This document shows positions 49,021 to 57,440 of a stretch of DNA of 64,000 nt, in pieces (position 1 is the stretch's first letter; each line of letters begins with the position of its first letter). The notes beneath the pieces were generated by a model. That model made no database searches and was not told the DNA's origin. It saw only the letters and a program-made list of their open reading frames with translations. The position numbers and the translations under genes were made by a program. Source of the stretch: Microbacterium sp. Leaf320 (lineage in GTDB: Bacteria > Actinomycetota > Actinomycetes > Actinomycetales > Microbacteriaceae); the NCBI RefSeq assembly GCF_001423485.1, contig NZ_LMOD01000005.1, forward strand, positions 186,001-250,000, written 5' to 3'.

Positions 49021-49046
49021 AAAAGCCCCTCTTCGGAGGGGCTTTT
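49021..49046 (+). terminator. Terminator of tRNA-Asn
   Basis: AAAAGCCCCTC and its complement form an 11-bp stem on a TTCG tetraloop and end in TTTT. It begins four bases after the CCA. Confidence 0.93.
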
Positions 49047-49116
49047 CCCTTTCCCTCGGTCCGTCCGTGGCGATGGATCGCACAGTGCGGCGGGCGATTG
49101 CTCCGGCGCACGAAAG

Positions 49117-49141
49117 AAGGCCCCGTCGACGACGGGGCCTT
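49117..49141. terminator. Terminator of the septum-formation lipoprotein gene
   Basis: AAGGCCCCGTC and GACGGGGCCTT form an 11-bp perfect stem with a GAC loop, 20 bases past the reverse-strand stop. The symmetric AA/TT ends allow both directions. Confidence 0.8.
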
Positions 49142-49160
49142 CATGCGTGTCAGCGTCGGA

Positions 49161-49676
49161 TCAGCGTGCTGCGCCCTGGAGCGAGCCCGTGGTCTGGCCG
49201 GCCGGGTCCGAGATGACGCACTGCACGATGCGGTCGTTCAGCTCGTCCCAGGTCTGCTGGGTCGGCGTGATCGGGTAGACCTCGAGCACGGAGTCGTTGA
49301 ACGCGATACCGACGAAGCTCGTGTAGGCATCTCCGATGCACTCCTGCGAGGCTGCATCGACGCTCTCCTCGGAGAACTCGCCGTCGTCCATCGTGATCTC
49401 GTAGTAGACCTCTTCGTCGTGCGGCTGGTCGCACGGGACGACGTCCGCATCTTCGATCAGGCCGGTCGCGCTGGCCATCTTGCAGTCGCCCAGCTTGAGC
49501 GAGAAGATGTCGATGTTCGAGCTTTCGGTGACCTGCCCGGTGTCCTCGTCGCGGTCGGCGTCTCCCGAACCGCCACCCAGGATCCCGTTCAGCGCGCTAC
49601 ATCCGGTCAGTGCGACCGACAGCGCCACAGCAGAACCTGCAAGCGCCAGTGCGCGTCGCGTGCGCAGTTTCATCAT
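49161..49676 (-). CDS. Septum formation family lipoprotein
   Basis: The 171-residue protein has a lipoprotein signal ending A-L-T-G-C (Cys 26), a short acidic linker, then the septum-formation domain with L-K-L-G-D-C near residue 60, V-V-P-C-D-Q-P-H-D-E-E-V near 78 and further cysteines near 110 and 150 for two disulfides. It is anchored outside the membrane. The family name derives from actinobacterial septum proteins, but its mechanism is unknown. ATG 49676 has a GGGAGGGG ribosome site. Confidence 0.85.
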   Translation of the reverse strand: MMKLRTRRALALAGSAVALSVALTGCSALNGILGGGSGDADRDEDTGQVTESSNIDIFSLKLGDCKMASATGLIEDADVVPCDQPHDEEVYYEITMDDGEFSEESVDAASQECIGDAYTSFVGIAFNDSVLEVYPITPTQQTWDELNDRIVQCVISDPAGQTTGSLQGAAR

Positions 49677-49796
49677 GATTTCCCCTCCCAGAGCCTCTTG
49701 GTGCGTGGTATATCGAAACACCACCTCAAGCACGCTATCCGGCTCGGAGTCTGTGATGCAACTCCGAGAAGGCTTTGATTGGGCTGAAAGGTTAGG

Positions 49797-50363
49797 TCAG
49801 CCTTCCAGATCATCGACTCCGGGCATCCAGCTGGCTCCGGCCTTGCCCCACCCGCGCTTCTTCGCGATCTTCTGCACGGTCTTCCAGTCACCGTCCGAGA
49901 GACGGTCGATGTAGAGGATGCCGTCGAGGTGGTCGAACTCGTGCTGCATGATCCGCGCACGCCAGCCGTCGACCGCGATCTCGACCGGCGCGCCGTCCAG
50001 ATCCACGCCTGTGACGCGTACCCGCTCGGAGCGACGCAGGGGGAATCGCTCGCCAGGGAAGGAGAGACACCCTTCGGACTCGAGGTCGTCGTCCGGCTCG
50101 CCCGGCTCGAGGGGCACCATCCAGAGCTCGGGGTTGATGATGACGCCGCGCCACGGCTGGTCGTCATCGTCGACGTACGCGTACGTGTAGATACGCAGCG
50201 GCACGCCGACCTGGGGAGCAGCCAGACCCACGCCTGGCGCGGTGTCCATGGTCTCGAACATGTCGGCCACGAGTGTGCGGATGTCGTCGGAGATCTCCTC
50301 GACGACGGAAGCGGGGGAGTGCAGGACGGGGTCGCCCATGATGCGAATAGAAAGAACAGCCAC
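49797..50363 (-). CDS. def: Peptide deformylase
   Basis: The 188-residue metalloenzyme has all three motifs: G-V-G-L-A-A-P-Q (44-51), E-G-C-L-S (metal Cys 99) and H-E-F-D-H-L-D-G (His 141, Glu 142, His 145). It removes the formyl group from nascent proteins at the ribosome. GTG 50363 is set by a TAGGGT box six bases upstream. Confidence 0.96.
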   Translation of the reverse strand: MAVLSIRIMGDPVLHSPASVVEEISDDIRTLVADMFETMDTAPGVGLAAPQVGVPLRIYTYAYVDDDDQPWRGVIINPELWMVPLEPGEPDDDLESEGCLSFPGERFPLRRSERVRVTGVDLDGAPVEIAVDGWRARIMQHEFDHLDGILYIDRLSDGDWKTVQKIAKKRGWGKAGASWMPGVDDLEG

Positions 50364-50369
50364 GCCATA

Positions 50370-50400
50370 ACCCTACTCGGCGCATATCGCCGGGTAGGGT
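50370..50400. promoter_or_regulatory. Mirror-image leaderless promoters of def and the DMT transporter gene
   Basis: TAGGGT occurs on the reverse strand at 50375-50370 and on the forward strand at 50395-50400, each followed by six bases and a GTG start. The boxes are 19 bases apart, so RNA polymerase could hardly use both promoters at the same time. Confidence 0.6.
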
Positions 50401-50406
50401 CGTAGG

Positions 50407-51423
50407 GTGAGCATCTCCGTATGGACAGCCGGGGCGGAAGACGTCACCGACCAGCTGGTAGGCGCGTTCCAGAACCCGGGACTGCTCCTCGGCATCCCCC
50501 TCGCACTCGCGGGCGCTGTCTTCATGTCGCTCGGTGCTCAGTACCAGCACCGCGGCGTCGAGAAGATGGAGCGGCTGAGCGGTGCGGACGGAGCATCCGG
50601 TCTGTCGATGGCTCAGGTCCGCGGGCTGCTGACGAGACCCTCGTGGCTCGTCGGGACCTTGATGCTGGGCCTTGCCATCGTCTGTCAGCTCGCAGCTCTG
50701 ACCGTGGCGCCTCTGATCGTCGTGCAGCCGCTCGGAGCGATCGCGCTGGTCATCACCACACTGCTCAACGCCCGCATCTCGGGGCACTCACCGACCAAGC
50801 AATCCATCACGGCGATCATCTGCTGCGTCGGAGGAATCTTCCTCTTCGTCTTCTTCGCGGCGATCTTCGCCACCGAGAAGGACGTCACGGACACAGAGCT
50901 GTTCACGATCCTCGCGATCCTGCTCGTCGTGATCATCATCCTCGGCGCCTGCTGGCTCGTCCTCCGACACCGCATGCGCGCGCTCTTCTACATCGTCGGC
51001 GCCGGAATCCTCTACGGCTTCGTCGCGACGCTCGCGAAGGTCGTCATCAAGCGGGTCCAGGCCGGTGACTTCGAGTGGATCACTCTCGTCTGCGTGATCG
51101 CGCTCGTCGCCGCGAGCGCCGTGGGCGCCTACTTCGTGCAGACGGCGTACAGCTCGGGTCCGCCCGACCTCGTCATCGCGGGGCTCACCGTCGTCGATCC
51201 CCTTGTCGCCGTGCTGATCGGCATGGTGGTGCTCGGCGAGGCTGCTGCCGCGCCGCCGTGGGTTCTCGTGATCTTCGGCATCGCCGGTGCGATCGCGGTG
51301 TGGGGCGTGGTCGGACTGGCTCGGTTCCACCCGCAGGTGCTCAGCGACAGCCAGGAGATCGGCATCACCCGCGGAAGCGACGAGCATGCGAAAGGCCCCG
51401 AGGCGAAGAACCCCGAGGCCTGA
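50407..51423 (+). CDS. DMT family transporter (NIPA-like)
   Basis: The 338-residue protein has about nine to ten spans. The first is followed by a cytoplasmic loop with Q-Y-Q-H-R-G, and later V-Q-P-L-G-A-I-A-L-V near residue 100 and P-P-D-L-V-I-A-G-L-T-V-V-D-P-L near 255 match the DMT/EamA superfamily, NIPA-like branch (magnesium transporter-like in eukaryotes). The bacterial substrate is unknown. It is convergent with the carbon-metabolism operon, ending 10 bases before pgl. Confidence 0.8.
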   Translation: MSISVWTAGAEDVTDQLVGAFQNPGLLLGIPLALAGAVFMSLGAQYQHRGVEKMERLSGADGASGLSMAQVRGLLTRPSWLVGTLMLGLAIVCQLAALTVAPLIVVQPLGAIALVITTLLNARISGHSPTKQSITAIICCVGGIFLFVFFAAIFATEKDVTDTELFTILAILLVVIIILGACWLVLRHRMRALFYIVGAGILYGFVATLAKVVIKRVQAGDFEWITLVCVIALVAASAVGAYFVQTAYSSGPPDLVIAGLTVVDPLVAVLIGMVVLGEAAAAPPWVLVIFGIAGAIAVWGVVGLARFHPQVLSDSQEIGITRGSDEHAKGPEAKNPEA

Positions 51424-51433
51424 TCACATCGGC

Positions 51434-52222
51434 TCAGTATGCCGGATCGATGAGGTCGGGCGAGACCTCCGAGGCGGCCGCCTCATCGACGAAGAACACC
51501 GTGCGCTTGCGCCCCTTGGCGCCCGCTGCGGGAACATTCGTGTAGCTTGCCCCGGCGAGAGCAAGCCCCAGCGCTGAGGCCTTGTCGGCGCCGGTGAGCA
51601 CGAGCCAGACGCGCTTGGATGCATTGAGCACCGGGCGGGTCAGCGTCACGCGCTCCGGCGGCGGCTTGGGCGAGTCGCGCACGGGCAGTGCCGAGGCATC
51701 CGTCACGGTGACCTCGATGCGATCGGGGAACAGCGACGCGATGTGGCCGTCGGGGCCGACACCGAGGAAGCACACGGCGAACGAGGGCCACGGATGCTCG
51801 TCGGTGCCGAACTTCGCGAGCTCAGCGGCGTAGGCATCGGCAGCCTCGTCGAGGGTCAGACCCTCGCCTGCGGCCGCGACCTCGTGCACGTTCTCGGCGG
51901 GGACGGGGATGTGGTCGAGCAGAGCCTCACGGGACTGCAACGCGTTGCGATCGGCGTCGTCTCGGGCGACGAACCGCTCGTCACCCCACCAGAAGTGAAC
52001 GAGCGACCAGTCGATCTGCGACGAGCGCGGGTCATCGCGCGTGGCGCGAAGGACCGCACCTCCCATCGAGCCGCCCGTGAGGGCGACATGGGCGATGCGG
52101 CCGTTGCGCGTGCGTGCGCGAAGTCGTGTCAGGAATCTGTCGGCCACCCTCGCGGCGAGTGCGGCGGGGGTGGGTTCGACCACGACCCGCTTCTCTGCGG
52201 ACGCTGTCTGCGACGACATCAT
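51434..52222 (-). CDS. pgl: 6-phosphogluconolactonase
   Basis: The 262-residue protein matches the NagB/Pgl fold, with L-T-G-G-S near residue 48, W-W-G-D-E-R-F near 83, the loop P-D-G-H-I-A-S-L-F-P near 160 and a conserved P-x-R-V-T-L-T near 198. It hydrolyses 6-phosphogluconolactone made by Zwf. Two adjacent ATGs (52222 and 52219) are possible: the first makes an ATGA overlap with opcA, the second has the better ribosome-site spacing (AGGAG). It is the last gene of the operon. Confidence 0.94.
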   Translation of the reverse strand: MMSSQTASAEKRVVVEPTPAALAARVADRFLTRLRARTRNGRIAHVALTGGSMGGAVLRATRDDPRSSQIDWSLVHFWWGDERFVARDDADRNALQSREALLDHIPVPAENVHEVAAAGEGLTLDEAADAYAAELAKFGTDEHPWPSFAVCFLGVGPDGHIASLFPDRIEVTVTDASALPVRDSPKPPPERVTLTRPVLNASKRVWLVLTGADKASALGLALAGASYTNVPAAGAKGRKRTVFFVDEAAASEVSPDLIDPAY

Positions 52223-53154
52223 TCTCCTGTCTCGGGCGGACCCAGCTTCTCCCAGCCCTCGGTGATCACTCGACCGTACAGGACGTCGGGGTCGAGGCGA
52301 CGCAGCTCCTCGGCGAGGCACTCGCGCAGGGTGCGGCGGGGGAGGTGCAGATCGTGGTCCGGCTGATCCGGCTGCGTCAGCACGGCGACGCCCGGGGTCG
52401 GACGCTCGAGCAGGATGTCGCCGGAAGCGCGGTGGAGCCGCACGGACTTGATGCCCTCCTGCCAGTGCTCCGGGTCTTCGTAGGACCACGTGACGGGGAT
52501 CTCGAGCGCCATCTGCAGCCAGGCGGCGAGCAGCGCGGTCGACGGCGAGGCCGAGCCGCCACGCACCTCGACAGCGGTGACCTCTTCGAACGGCGGCTGA
52601 TCGAGCACGGCGGCGAGCTGCTCGCGCCAGTGCGTGAGGCGGGTCCAGGCGAGATCGGTGTCGCCGGGCGCGTGCGTCTCGCCGAGCTGAGCGAGACGGT
52701 CGCGCACATCGGATGCGGTGGCCGCATCCGTGATCCGGCGCTGAGCGATCTTGCCCAGCGGCGAGTTCGCGGGGGAGGTCGGAGCATCTTCCGGCCACCA
52801 GGCGACGACGGGAGCATCGGGAAGAAGGAGTCCGGTGACGAGGCTCTCTTCGTTGCTGGCGGCATCGCCGTAGGCGCGGAGCACGACGACCTCGCTCGCT
52901 CCGGCGTCGCCGCCGACGCGGATCTGTGCGTCGAGTCGTGCGTCGCCGTCGCCCGTGGTGAGCACGATGACACGCATCGGGTGCTCGCGGGAGGCGTCGT
53001 TGGCCGCGTCGATCGCGGCCTCGGCGACGCCGTTGCGGGCCGAGATGATCAGCGTCAGCACGCGTCCGAGGGCGACGGCGCCGCCTTCTTCGCGTACCTT
53101 GACGAGCTGCTTGGCGACCTGGCTCACGGTCGTGTCGGGAAGGTCGATGATCAC
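52219..53154 (-). CDS. opcA: Glucose-6-phosphate dehydrogenase assembly protein OpcA
   Basis: The 311-residue protein begins V-I-I-D-L-P-D-T-T and contains R-V-L-T-L-I near residue 30 and P-V-V-A-W-W-P near 118, typical of OpcA. In cyanobacteria and actinobacteria it is needed for full activity of the neighbouring Zwf. GTG 53154 overlaps the zwf stop by four bases (GTGA), fixing the start. Confidence 0.95.
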   Translation of the reverse strand: MIIDLPDTTVSQVAKQLVKVREEGGAVALGRVLTLIISARNGVAEAAIDAANDASREHPMRVIVLTTGDGDARLDAQIRVGGDAGASEVVVLRAYGDAASNEESLVTGLLLPDAPVVAWWPEDAPTSPANSPLGKIAQRRITDAATASDVRDRLAQLGETHAPGDTDLAWTRLTHWREQLAAVLDQPPFEEVTAVEVRGGSASPSTALLAAWLQMALEIPVTWSYEDPEHWQEGIKSVRLHRASGDILLERPTPGVAVLTQPDQPDHDLHLPRRTLRECLAEELRRLDPDVLYGRVITEGWEKLGPPETGE

Positions 53155-54701
53155 GGGCGTCTCCAGACTCGTCCGTCGCGGGCGAGGAGGTCGTCGGCGG
53201 ATGCCGGACCCCACGAACCCGGTGCGTACTGATCGACTGGACCGCCCTCGGCCGCCCAGTACTTCTCTACGGGGTCGAGGATCTTCCACGAGAGCTCGAC
53301 CTCTTCGTGCCGCGGGAACAGCGGCGGGTCGCCGAGCAGGACATCGAGGATGAGTCGCTCGTAGGCCTCGGGGCTCGCCTCGGTGAACGCGTGGCCGTAA
53401 CCGAAGTCCATCGTGACGTCACGCACGTTCGTGCCGTTGCCGGGGACCTTGGAACCGAAGCGGATCGTCACACCCTCGTCGGGCTGCACGCGGATGACGA
53501 GGGCGTTCTGCCCCAGCTCCGACGTGTTCGAGCGACCGAAGAGGTGCTCGGGGGCCTTCTTGAAGACGACGGCGACCTCGGTGACACGGCGTCCGAGGCG
53601 CTTGCCGGTGCGCAGGTAGAACGGCACGCCCGACCAGCGCCGCGTGTCGATCTCGAGCTTGATCGCGGCGTACGTCTCGGTCGCGGACTCCGGGTTCATG
53701 CCGTCCTCATCGAGGAAGCCGGTGACCTGTTCGCCGCCCTGCCATCCGCCGGCGTACTGGCCGCGTGCGGTCGCGAGGGAGAGATCGTCGGGCACGTGCA
53801 CCGCGGCGAGGACCTTCTCCTTCTCGGCACGAAGATGTTCGGCCGAAAGGCTGATCGGCTCTTCCATGGCGGTGAGCGCCAGCAGCTGCAGCAGGTGGTT
53901 CTGGATGACGTCGCGAGCGGCGCCGACACCGTCGTAGTATCCCGCACGGCCACCGACGCCGATGTCCTCGGCCATCGTGATCTGCACGTGGTCGACGTAG
54001 TTGCGGTTCCAGATCGGCTCGTACAGCTCGTTCGCGAAGCGCAGCGCCAGGATGTTCTGGACCGTCTCCTTGCCGAGGTAGTGGTCGATGCGGAAGATCG
54101 AGTCCGCCGAGAACGCGACCTCGAGGGCGGCGTTGAGCTCGCGCGCGGATTCGAGGTCGTGCCCGAACGGCTTCTCGATGACGACGCGACGCCAGCGCTC
54201 GTCGTCATCGTCGTTCTCGCCGACGAGACCCGAGTCCTTGAGCTGCTTCGCGACCAGCGGGAAGTCCTTCGGCGGGATCGACAGGTAGAACGCGTGGTTC
54301 CCCATCGTGCCTCGCTCGACGTCGAGCTGGTCGACCGTCTCGCGGAGCTTGCGGAAGGAATCGGGGTTGTCGAACTCGCCCGAGACGAACCGGATGCCCT
54401 GGAGCAGCTGTGCCCATGTCTCCTCGCGGAACGGCGTGCGCGCATACTGCTTGACGGCGTCGTAGACGACCTGAGCGAAGTCCTGGTCCTCCCAGTCCCG
54501 TCGGGCGAAGCCGACGAGAGCGAATCCGGGCGGCAGGAGTCCGCGGTTGGCGAGGTCGTAGACCGCGGGCATGAGCTTCTTGCGTGACAGGTCTCCGGTC
54601 ACACCGAAGATCACGAGGGCGCTGGGCCCGGCGATCCGGTTGAGGCGGCGATCATCGGGGTCACGCAGCGGGTTGTGCCCGCGCGAGATGGGAACAGACA
54701 T
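53151..54701 (-). CDS. zwf: Glucose-6-phosphate 1-dehydrogenase
   Basis: The 516-residue enzyme has the NADP-binding G-V-T-G-D-L-S near residue 34, the catalytic R-I-D-H-Y-L-G-K near 205 and normal C-terminal regions. It makes NADPH and 6-phosphogluconolactone. It lies 22 bases after pgi, and opcA overlaps its end, so both are coupled. Confidence 0.97.
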   Translation of the reverse strand: MSVPISRGHNPLRDPDDRRLNRIAGPSALVIFGVTGDLSRKKLMPAVYDLANRGLLPPGFALVGFARRDWEDQDFAQVVYDAVKQYARTPFREETWAQLLQGIRFVSGEFDNPDSFRKLRETVDQLDVERGTMGNHAFYLSIPPKDFPLVAKQLKDSGLVGENDDDDERWRRVVIEKPFGHDLESARELNAALEVAFSADSIFRIDHYLGKETVQNILALRFANELYEPIWNRNYVDHVQITMAEDIGVGGRAGYYDGVGAARDVIQNHLLQLLALTAMEEPISLSAEHLRAEKEKVLAAVHVPDDLSLATARGQYAGGWQGGEQVTGFLDEDGMNPESATETYAAIKLEIDTRRWSGVPFYLRTGKRLGRRVTEVAVVFKKAPEHLFGRSNTSELGQNALVIRVQPDEGVTIRFGSKVPGNGTNVRDVTMDFGYGHAFTEASPEAYERLILDVLLGDPPLFPRHEEVELSWKILDPVEKYWAAEGGPVDQYAPGSWGPASADDLLARDGRVWRRP

Positions 54702-54723
54702 CGGTGGGGGATTCTCCTGGCTG

Positions 54724-56331
54724 TTACTTCTGTGCTGCTTCGAAGAGGGTGAGGACGTCGGCCGACGAATCGGTGATCGTCAGGGAGACGACCGGGCGGC
54801 CGTGCTCGGCGAGGACACCGGCGTCGCCGGCGGCCTGCGCTTCGATGAGCTGCCCGAACGTGAAGGGCCTCTCGGGGATCTCGAGATCGACCTCGGTGCT
54901 CTCCAGGATCTGCAGGAACACACCCTGCGCGGGCCCGCCCTTGTGGTACTGACCGGTGGAGTGCAGGAAGCGCGGTCCCCATCCGAACGTCGTGGGACGA
55001 CCGGAATCGGCGGCCACGAGTTCACGGAGGCCCTGCAGCTGCGGGACGTCGAGTCGGTTCACGTACGCCTGGATCGAGACGTAGCCGTCTGCAGGGAGCT
55101 GAGCCCACAGCGCATCGAGCACGCCTTCGACGGTGCCGGATGCCGCGAGAGCGGGATCGGACACGCGCACCTCGACGCCGTTCTCGACGAACGCGGGCGC
55201 GGTGGGCTCGGGGCGTGCGTCCAGCAGGCCGCGGGCCGCCACCTTGGCGGACTCGACGTCGGGCTGGTCGAAGGGGTTGATGCCGAGCAGGTAGCCCGCG
55301 ATCGCCGTGGCATACTCCCACACGACGAGCTGAGCGCCCAGCGATCCGCTGACGAGGATCTCGCCCTCGTGCCGCTCGCGGAGGTGGAACTCGTTCGCGT
55401 CGTCGACCAGACGCACGATCTGCAGGTCCGACGGCTTCGAGTCGAGCTCCGGCGACACCGGAAGGAGCACGACGGGCAGGATGCCCGTGCTGTCCTTGCC
55501 CGTGGACTCGGCGATGAGCTGCTCGACCCAATCGGGCAGGCCGTTGATGTGCGTGCCGTCGGTGATCAGACCCAGCTTGTCGCGGCGGGGCGACGTTGCG
55601 GAGATCGCCGCTGCGAGCCGCAGTGCCGGGTTGTCGGCGGAGTCGATCGCAACCTCGAGAAGCGAGGCGTCGGCCTCGTTCAGGAGCTCGTCGATGTCGG
55701 CTCCGGCGAGCCCGGACGGGACGAGACCGAAGGCGGTGAGCGCCGAGTAGCGCCCTCCGACGTTCGGGTCGGCGTTGAAGACGCGGTACCCCGCCTCGCG
55801 AGCCGCGACATCGAGCGGCGAACCGGGGTCGGTGACGACGACGATGCGCTCGACCGGGTCGATGCCCACGTCGCGGAACGCGGCTTCGAACGTGCGGCGC
55901 TGCGAGTCGGTCTCTACCGTGGAGCCGGACTTCGACGACACCACGAGCACGGTGGCCTCGAGACCCTCATCAAGCGCGGCGAGCACCTGGCTCGGAGCGG
56001 TCGAGTCGAGGATCGTGAGCGGGACGCCCGCAGTCTGTGCGATGACCTCGGGTGCGAGCGACGATCCGCCCATGCCGGCGAGCACGACTCGCGTCACACC
56101 CTTCGCATGGAGATCCGCGCGGAGGGCCGCGATCTCGGCGACCAGCGGCCGCGAGACGGAGACCGCATCGATCCACCCGAGGCGGATCGATGCCTCGGAC
56201 TCGGCTGCCGGACCCCAGAGAGTCGCGTCGCCGCCGGTGAGCCGGGAGGCGACGAGGTCGTGGACGAGAGCGGGAACCGTCTCGTCGATCGCGACCCGAG
56301 CCGCGCCCGAGGCGTGGATCGCGAATGTCAT
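54724..56331 (-). CDS. pgi: Glucose-6-phosphate isomerase
   Basis: The 535-residue protein has the SIS-type core: G-M-G-G-S-S-L near residue 85, [11 protein letters not shown] near 132 and G-G-R-Y-S-A-L-T near 190. The form belongs to the shorter-motif actinobacterial Pgi class. It links glycolysis and the pentose pathway. ATG 56331 overlaps the tal stop by four bases; the open frame continues upstream but is antisense-like and out of frame with tal. Confidence 0.94.
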   Translation of the reverse strand: MTFAIHASGAARVAIDETVPALVHDLVASRLTGGDATLWGPAAESEASIRLGWIDAVSVSRPLVAEIAALRADLHAKGVTRVVLAGMGGSSLAPEVIAQTAGVPLTILDSTAPSQVLAALDEGLEATVLVVSSKSGSTVETDSQRRTFEAAFRDVGIDPVERIVVVTDPGSPLDVAAREAGYRVFNADPNVGGRYSALTAFGLVPSGLAGADIDELLNEADASLLEVAIDSADNPALRLAAAISATSPRRDKLGLITDGTHINGLPDWVEQLIAESTGKDSTGILPVVLLPVSPELDSKPSDLQIVRLVDDANEFHLRERHEGEILVSGSLGAQLVVWEYATAIAGYLLGINPFDQPDVESAKVAARGLLDARPEPTAPAFVENGVEVRVSDPALAASGTVEGVLDALWAQLPADGYVSIQAYVNRLDVPQLQGLRELVAADSGRPTTFGWGPRFLHSTGQYHKGGPAQGVFLQILESTEVDLEIPERPFTFGQLIEAQAAGDAGVLAEHGRPVVSLTITDSSADVLTLFEAAQK

Positions 56332-57440
56332 CGCTGCGCCTCGAGGCCCTCTGCCACCTGCGTGAGCAGGTCGTGCCAGGAGTCGATGAACTTGGCGACG
56401 CCTTCGTCCTCGAGCACCTGGGTCACGTCCGTGAAGTCGATTCCGAGGTCGGCGAGGCCGGCGAAGACGGCGCGGGCCTCTTCGTAGCCACCCGTGATGG
56501 TGTCGCCCGTGACCACGCCGTGATCGAAGGTCGCCTCGAGCGTCTTCTCGGGCATCGTGTTGACGACATCCTTCGCGACGAGCTCGGTGACGTAGAGGGT
56601 GTCCGGCAGAGCCGGGTCCTTGACGCCGGTCGATGCCCAGAGCGGACGCTGGGCGTTCGCACCGGCCGAGATCAGGTCCTGAGCACGCTTCTCGGCGAAC
56701 TTCTGCTCGAAGAGCTCGTAGGCCAGGCGTGCGTTGGCGAGCCCCGCCTTGCTCTTGAGCGCCTCGGCCTGGTCGGTGCCGATCGCGGAGAGACGCTTGT
56801 CGGTCTCGGTGTCGACGCGCGACACGAAGAACGAGGCGACAGAGTGGATGGTGGACAGATCGATTCCGGCGCTGTGTGCGCGCTCGAGACCGGCGAGGTA
56901 CGCCTCGATGACCTCGGCGTAGCGCTCGAGGCTGAAGATCAGGGTCACGTTGACGCTGATGCCGGATGCGATCGCCTCGGTGATGGCCGGGAGCCCGGCC
57001 TTCGTCGCGGGGATCTTGACGAGGAGGTTCGGACGGTCGACCGTGGCCCAGAGCTGCTTGGCCTGTGCGACGGTGCCCTCGGTGTCGTGCGCGAGGTCGG
57101 GGGAGACCTCGATCGAGACGCGGCCGTCGACGTGGCCGGAGGCCTCCCAGACGGGGCGGAAGACGTCGAGCGCTGCCGCGACGTCCTGCGTGGTCGCGGC
57201 GAAGACTGCTTCTTCGGCCGTCGCGCCGGACGCTGCGAGCTCGGTGACCTGAGCGTCGTACGACGTGTTGTTCTTGTCGGTGATCGCGTTGGCGAAGATC
57301 GTCGGGTTGGTGGTGACGCCGACGACGTTGCGGGTCTCGATCAGCTCGGCGAGGTTGCCGGAGGAGATGCGGGTGCGCGACAGGTCGTCGAGCCAGATGC
57401 TGACACCGGCTGCTGCGAGGTCTGCGGTGGGGGTGCTCAT
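56328..57440 (-). CDS. tal: Transaldolase
   Basis: The 370-residue protein has T-N-P-T-I-F near residue 44, the Schiff-base lysine in L-L-V-K-I-P-A-T near 140, and [11 protein letters not shown] near 200, matching the longer actinobacterial Tal. It transfers dihydroxyacetone units. ATG 57440 has an AAGGAG site and overlaps the tkt stop by four bases. Confidence 0.96.
   Translation of the reverse strand: MSTPTADLAAAGVSIWLDDLSRTRISSGNLAELIETRNVVGVTTNPTIFANAITDKNNTSYDAQVTELAASGATAEEAVFAATTQDVAAALDVFRPVWEASGHVDGRVSIEVSPDLAHDTEGTVAQAKQLWATVDRPNLLVKIPATKAGLPAITEAIASGISVNVTLIFSLERYAEVIEAYLAGLERAHSAGIDLSTIHSVASFFVSRVDTETDKRLSAIGTDQAEALKSKAGLANARLAYELFEQKFAEKRAQDLISAGANAQRPLWASTGVKDPALPDTLYVTELVAKDVVNTMPEKTLEATFDHGVVTGDTITGGYEEARAVFAGLADLGIDFTDVTQVLEDEGVAKFIDSWHDLLTQVAEGLEAQR

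Noticed and set aside
51434..52798. A longer 454-codon reading of pgl
   Set aside because: The extra N-terminus is out of frame inside opcA and has no lactonase sequence. The ATG pair at 52222/52219 follows an AGGAG site.
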